From: Clostridia bacterium
GTDB taxonomy: Bacteria > Bacillota_A > Clostridia > Christensenellales > Aristaeellaceae
Direction: 5' to 3'
DNA length: 34,027 nucleotides
NCBI GenBank assembly: GCA_017430945.1
Contig: JAFRMB010000186.1
Coordinates: forward strand, 1-34,027
Positions 33,911 through 34,027 of this stretch are shown here, piece by piece (positions within the stretch are counted from its first letter, which is position 1; each line of letters opens with the position of its first letter). Below the pieces are notes generated by a model. That model saw only the letters and a list, made by a program, of their open reading frames with translations, ran no database searches and was not told where the DNA came from. The position numbers were made by a program, and so were the translations under genes.

Positions 33911-34027
33911 GAGCCTGTTCAAATTTTTCTGTAAAGAGGTATTGCGGACTGTGATAGAATAGAGAGATTACAGGAGGCAAGACAATGGGCAGAAAGAGAG
34001 ACAACGTGCTGAGTGAAGAGAAGCGGA
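33911..34027 (+). mobile_element. Left end of an insertion sequence, probably IS256-like (partial)
   Basis: GAGCCTGTTCAAATTTTTCT at 33911-33930 looks like a terminal repeat of clostridial IS256-family elements, from memory. A transposase-like start follows 74 bases later. The element runs off the window, so the other end and the target duplication cannot be checked. Confidence 0.45.
33985..34027 (+). CDS. N-terminal fragment of a probable transposase (partial)
   Basis: Only 14 codons are present: MGRKRDNVLSEEKR. AGGAGG at 33972-33977 lies 7 bases before the ATG. The basic start and the insertion-sequence-like end just upstream suggest a Mutator/IS256-type transposase, but the fragment is too short to prove it. 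Confidence 0.5.
   Translation, partial: MGRKRDNVLSEEKR

Overview
The window looks like the chromosome of a GC-rich, strictly anaerobic member of the Clostridia, perhaps Christensenellales-like (inference). The grounds are YesM/YesN-type two-component regulators, an AmmeMemoRadiSam locus, a PerR/rubrerythrin/superoxide-reductase defence operon, strong AGGAGG ribosome binding sites and TTGACA/TATAAT promoters. No tRNA, rRNA or CRISPR array was seen.

Layout. 1-3409 (+): the end of an SGNH-type hydrolase, a 152-bp element with 18-bp inverted ends, then four small or poorly known genes, one a gamma-glutamylcyclotransferase-like fusion. 3479-14301 (-): a seven-gene sugar-utilisation cluster read GH36, YesM kinase, YesN regulator, binding protein, two permeases, GH31. 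It has one promoter before GH36 and a second before the binding protein. 14514-16755 (-): an AmmeMemoRadiSam pair, a Memo-AMMECR1 fusion plus a radical SAM enzyme, behind a leader of about 250 nt. 17188-25654 (-): an envelope cluster of an FxLYD-like exported protein, a TetR regulator, an HdeD-like membrane protein, a 1407-residue exported repeat protein and an MMPL transporter, closed by a strong terminator.

26217-28873 (+): a PerR-like regulator with an inverted repeat at its own start site, followed by a two-rubredoxin protein, a ferredoxin-rubredoxin-rubrerythrin fusion and desulfoferrodoxin. Together these would reduce peroxide and superoxide without oxygen release. The rubrerythrin part has its own perfect ribosome binding site and GTG inside the larger frame.

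29042-34027: a decayed, mobile region. It holds an MFS pseudogene broken at both ends, three C-terminal relics of REP-associated tyrosine transposases (RAYTs), and six copies of a GGGGACGGTT-type repeat. It also holds a possible small RNA with short tandem repeats. A visibly AT-rich 2.8-kb island follows, carrying a WG-repeat protein and an amber-interrupted beta-propeller gene, bracketed by inverted copies of the repeat. The window ends in the left end of an insertion sequence, probably IS256-like.

The points most worth following are the AT-rich island between inverted REPs, the 17-residue/heptad repeat protein next to the MMPL pump, and the rubrerythrin fusion with an internal start.
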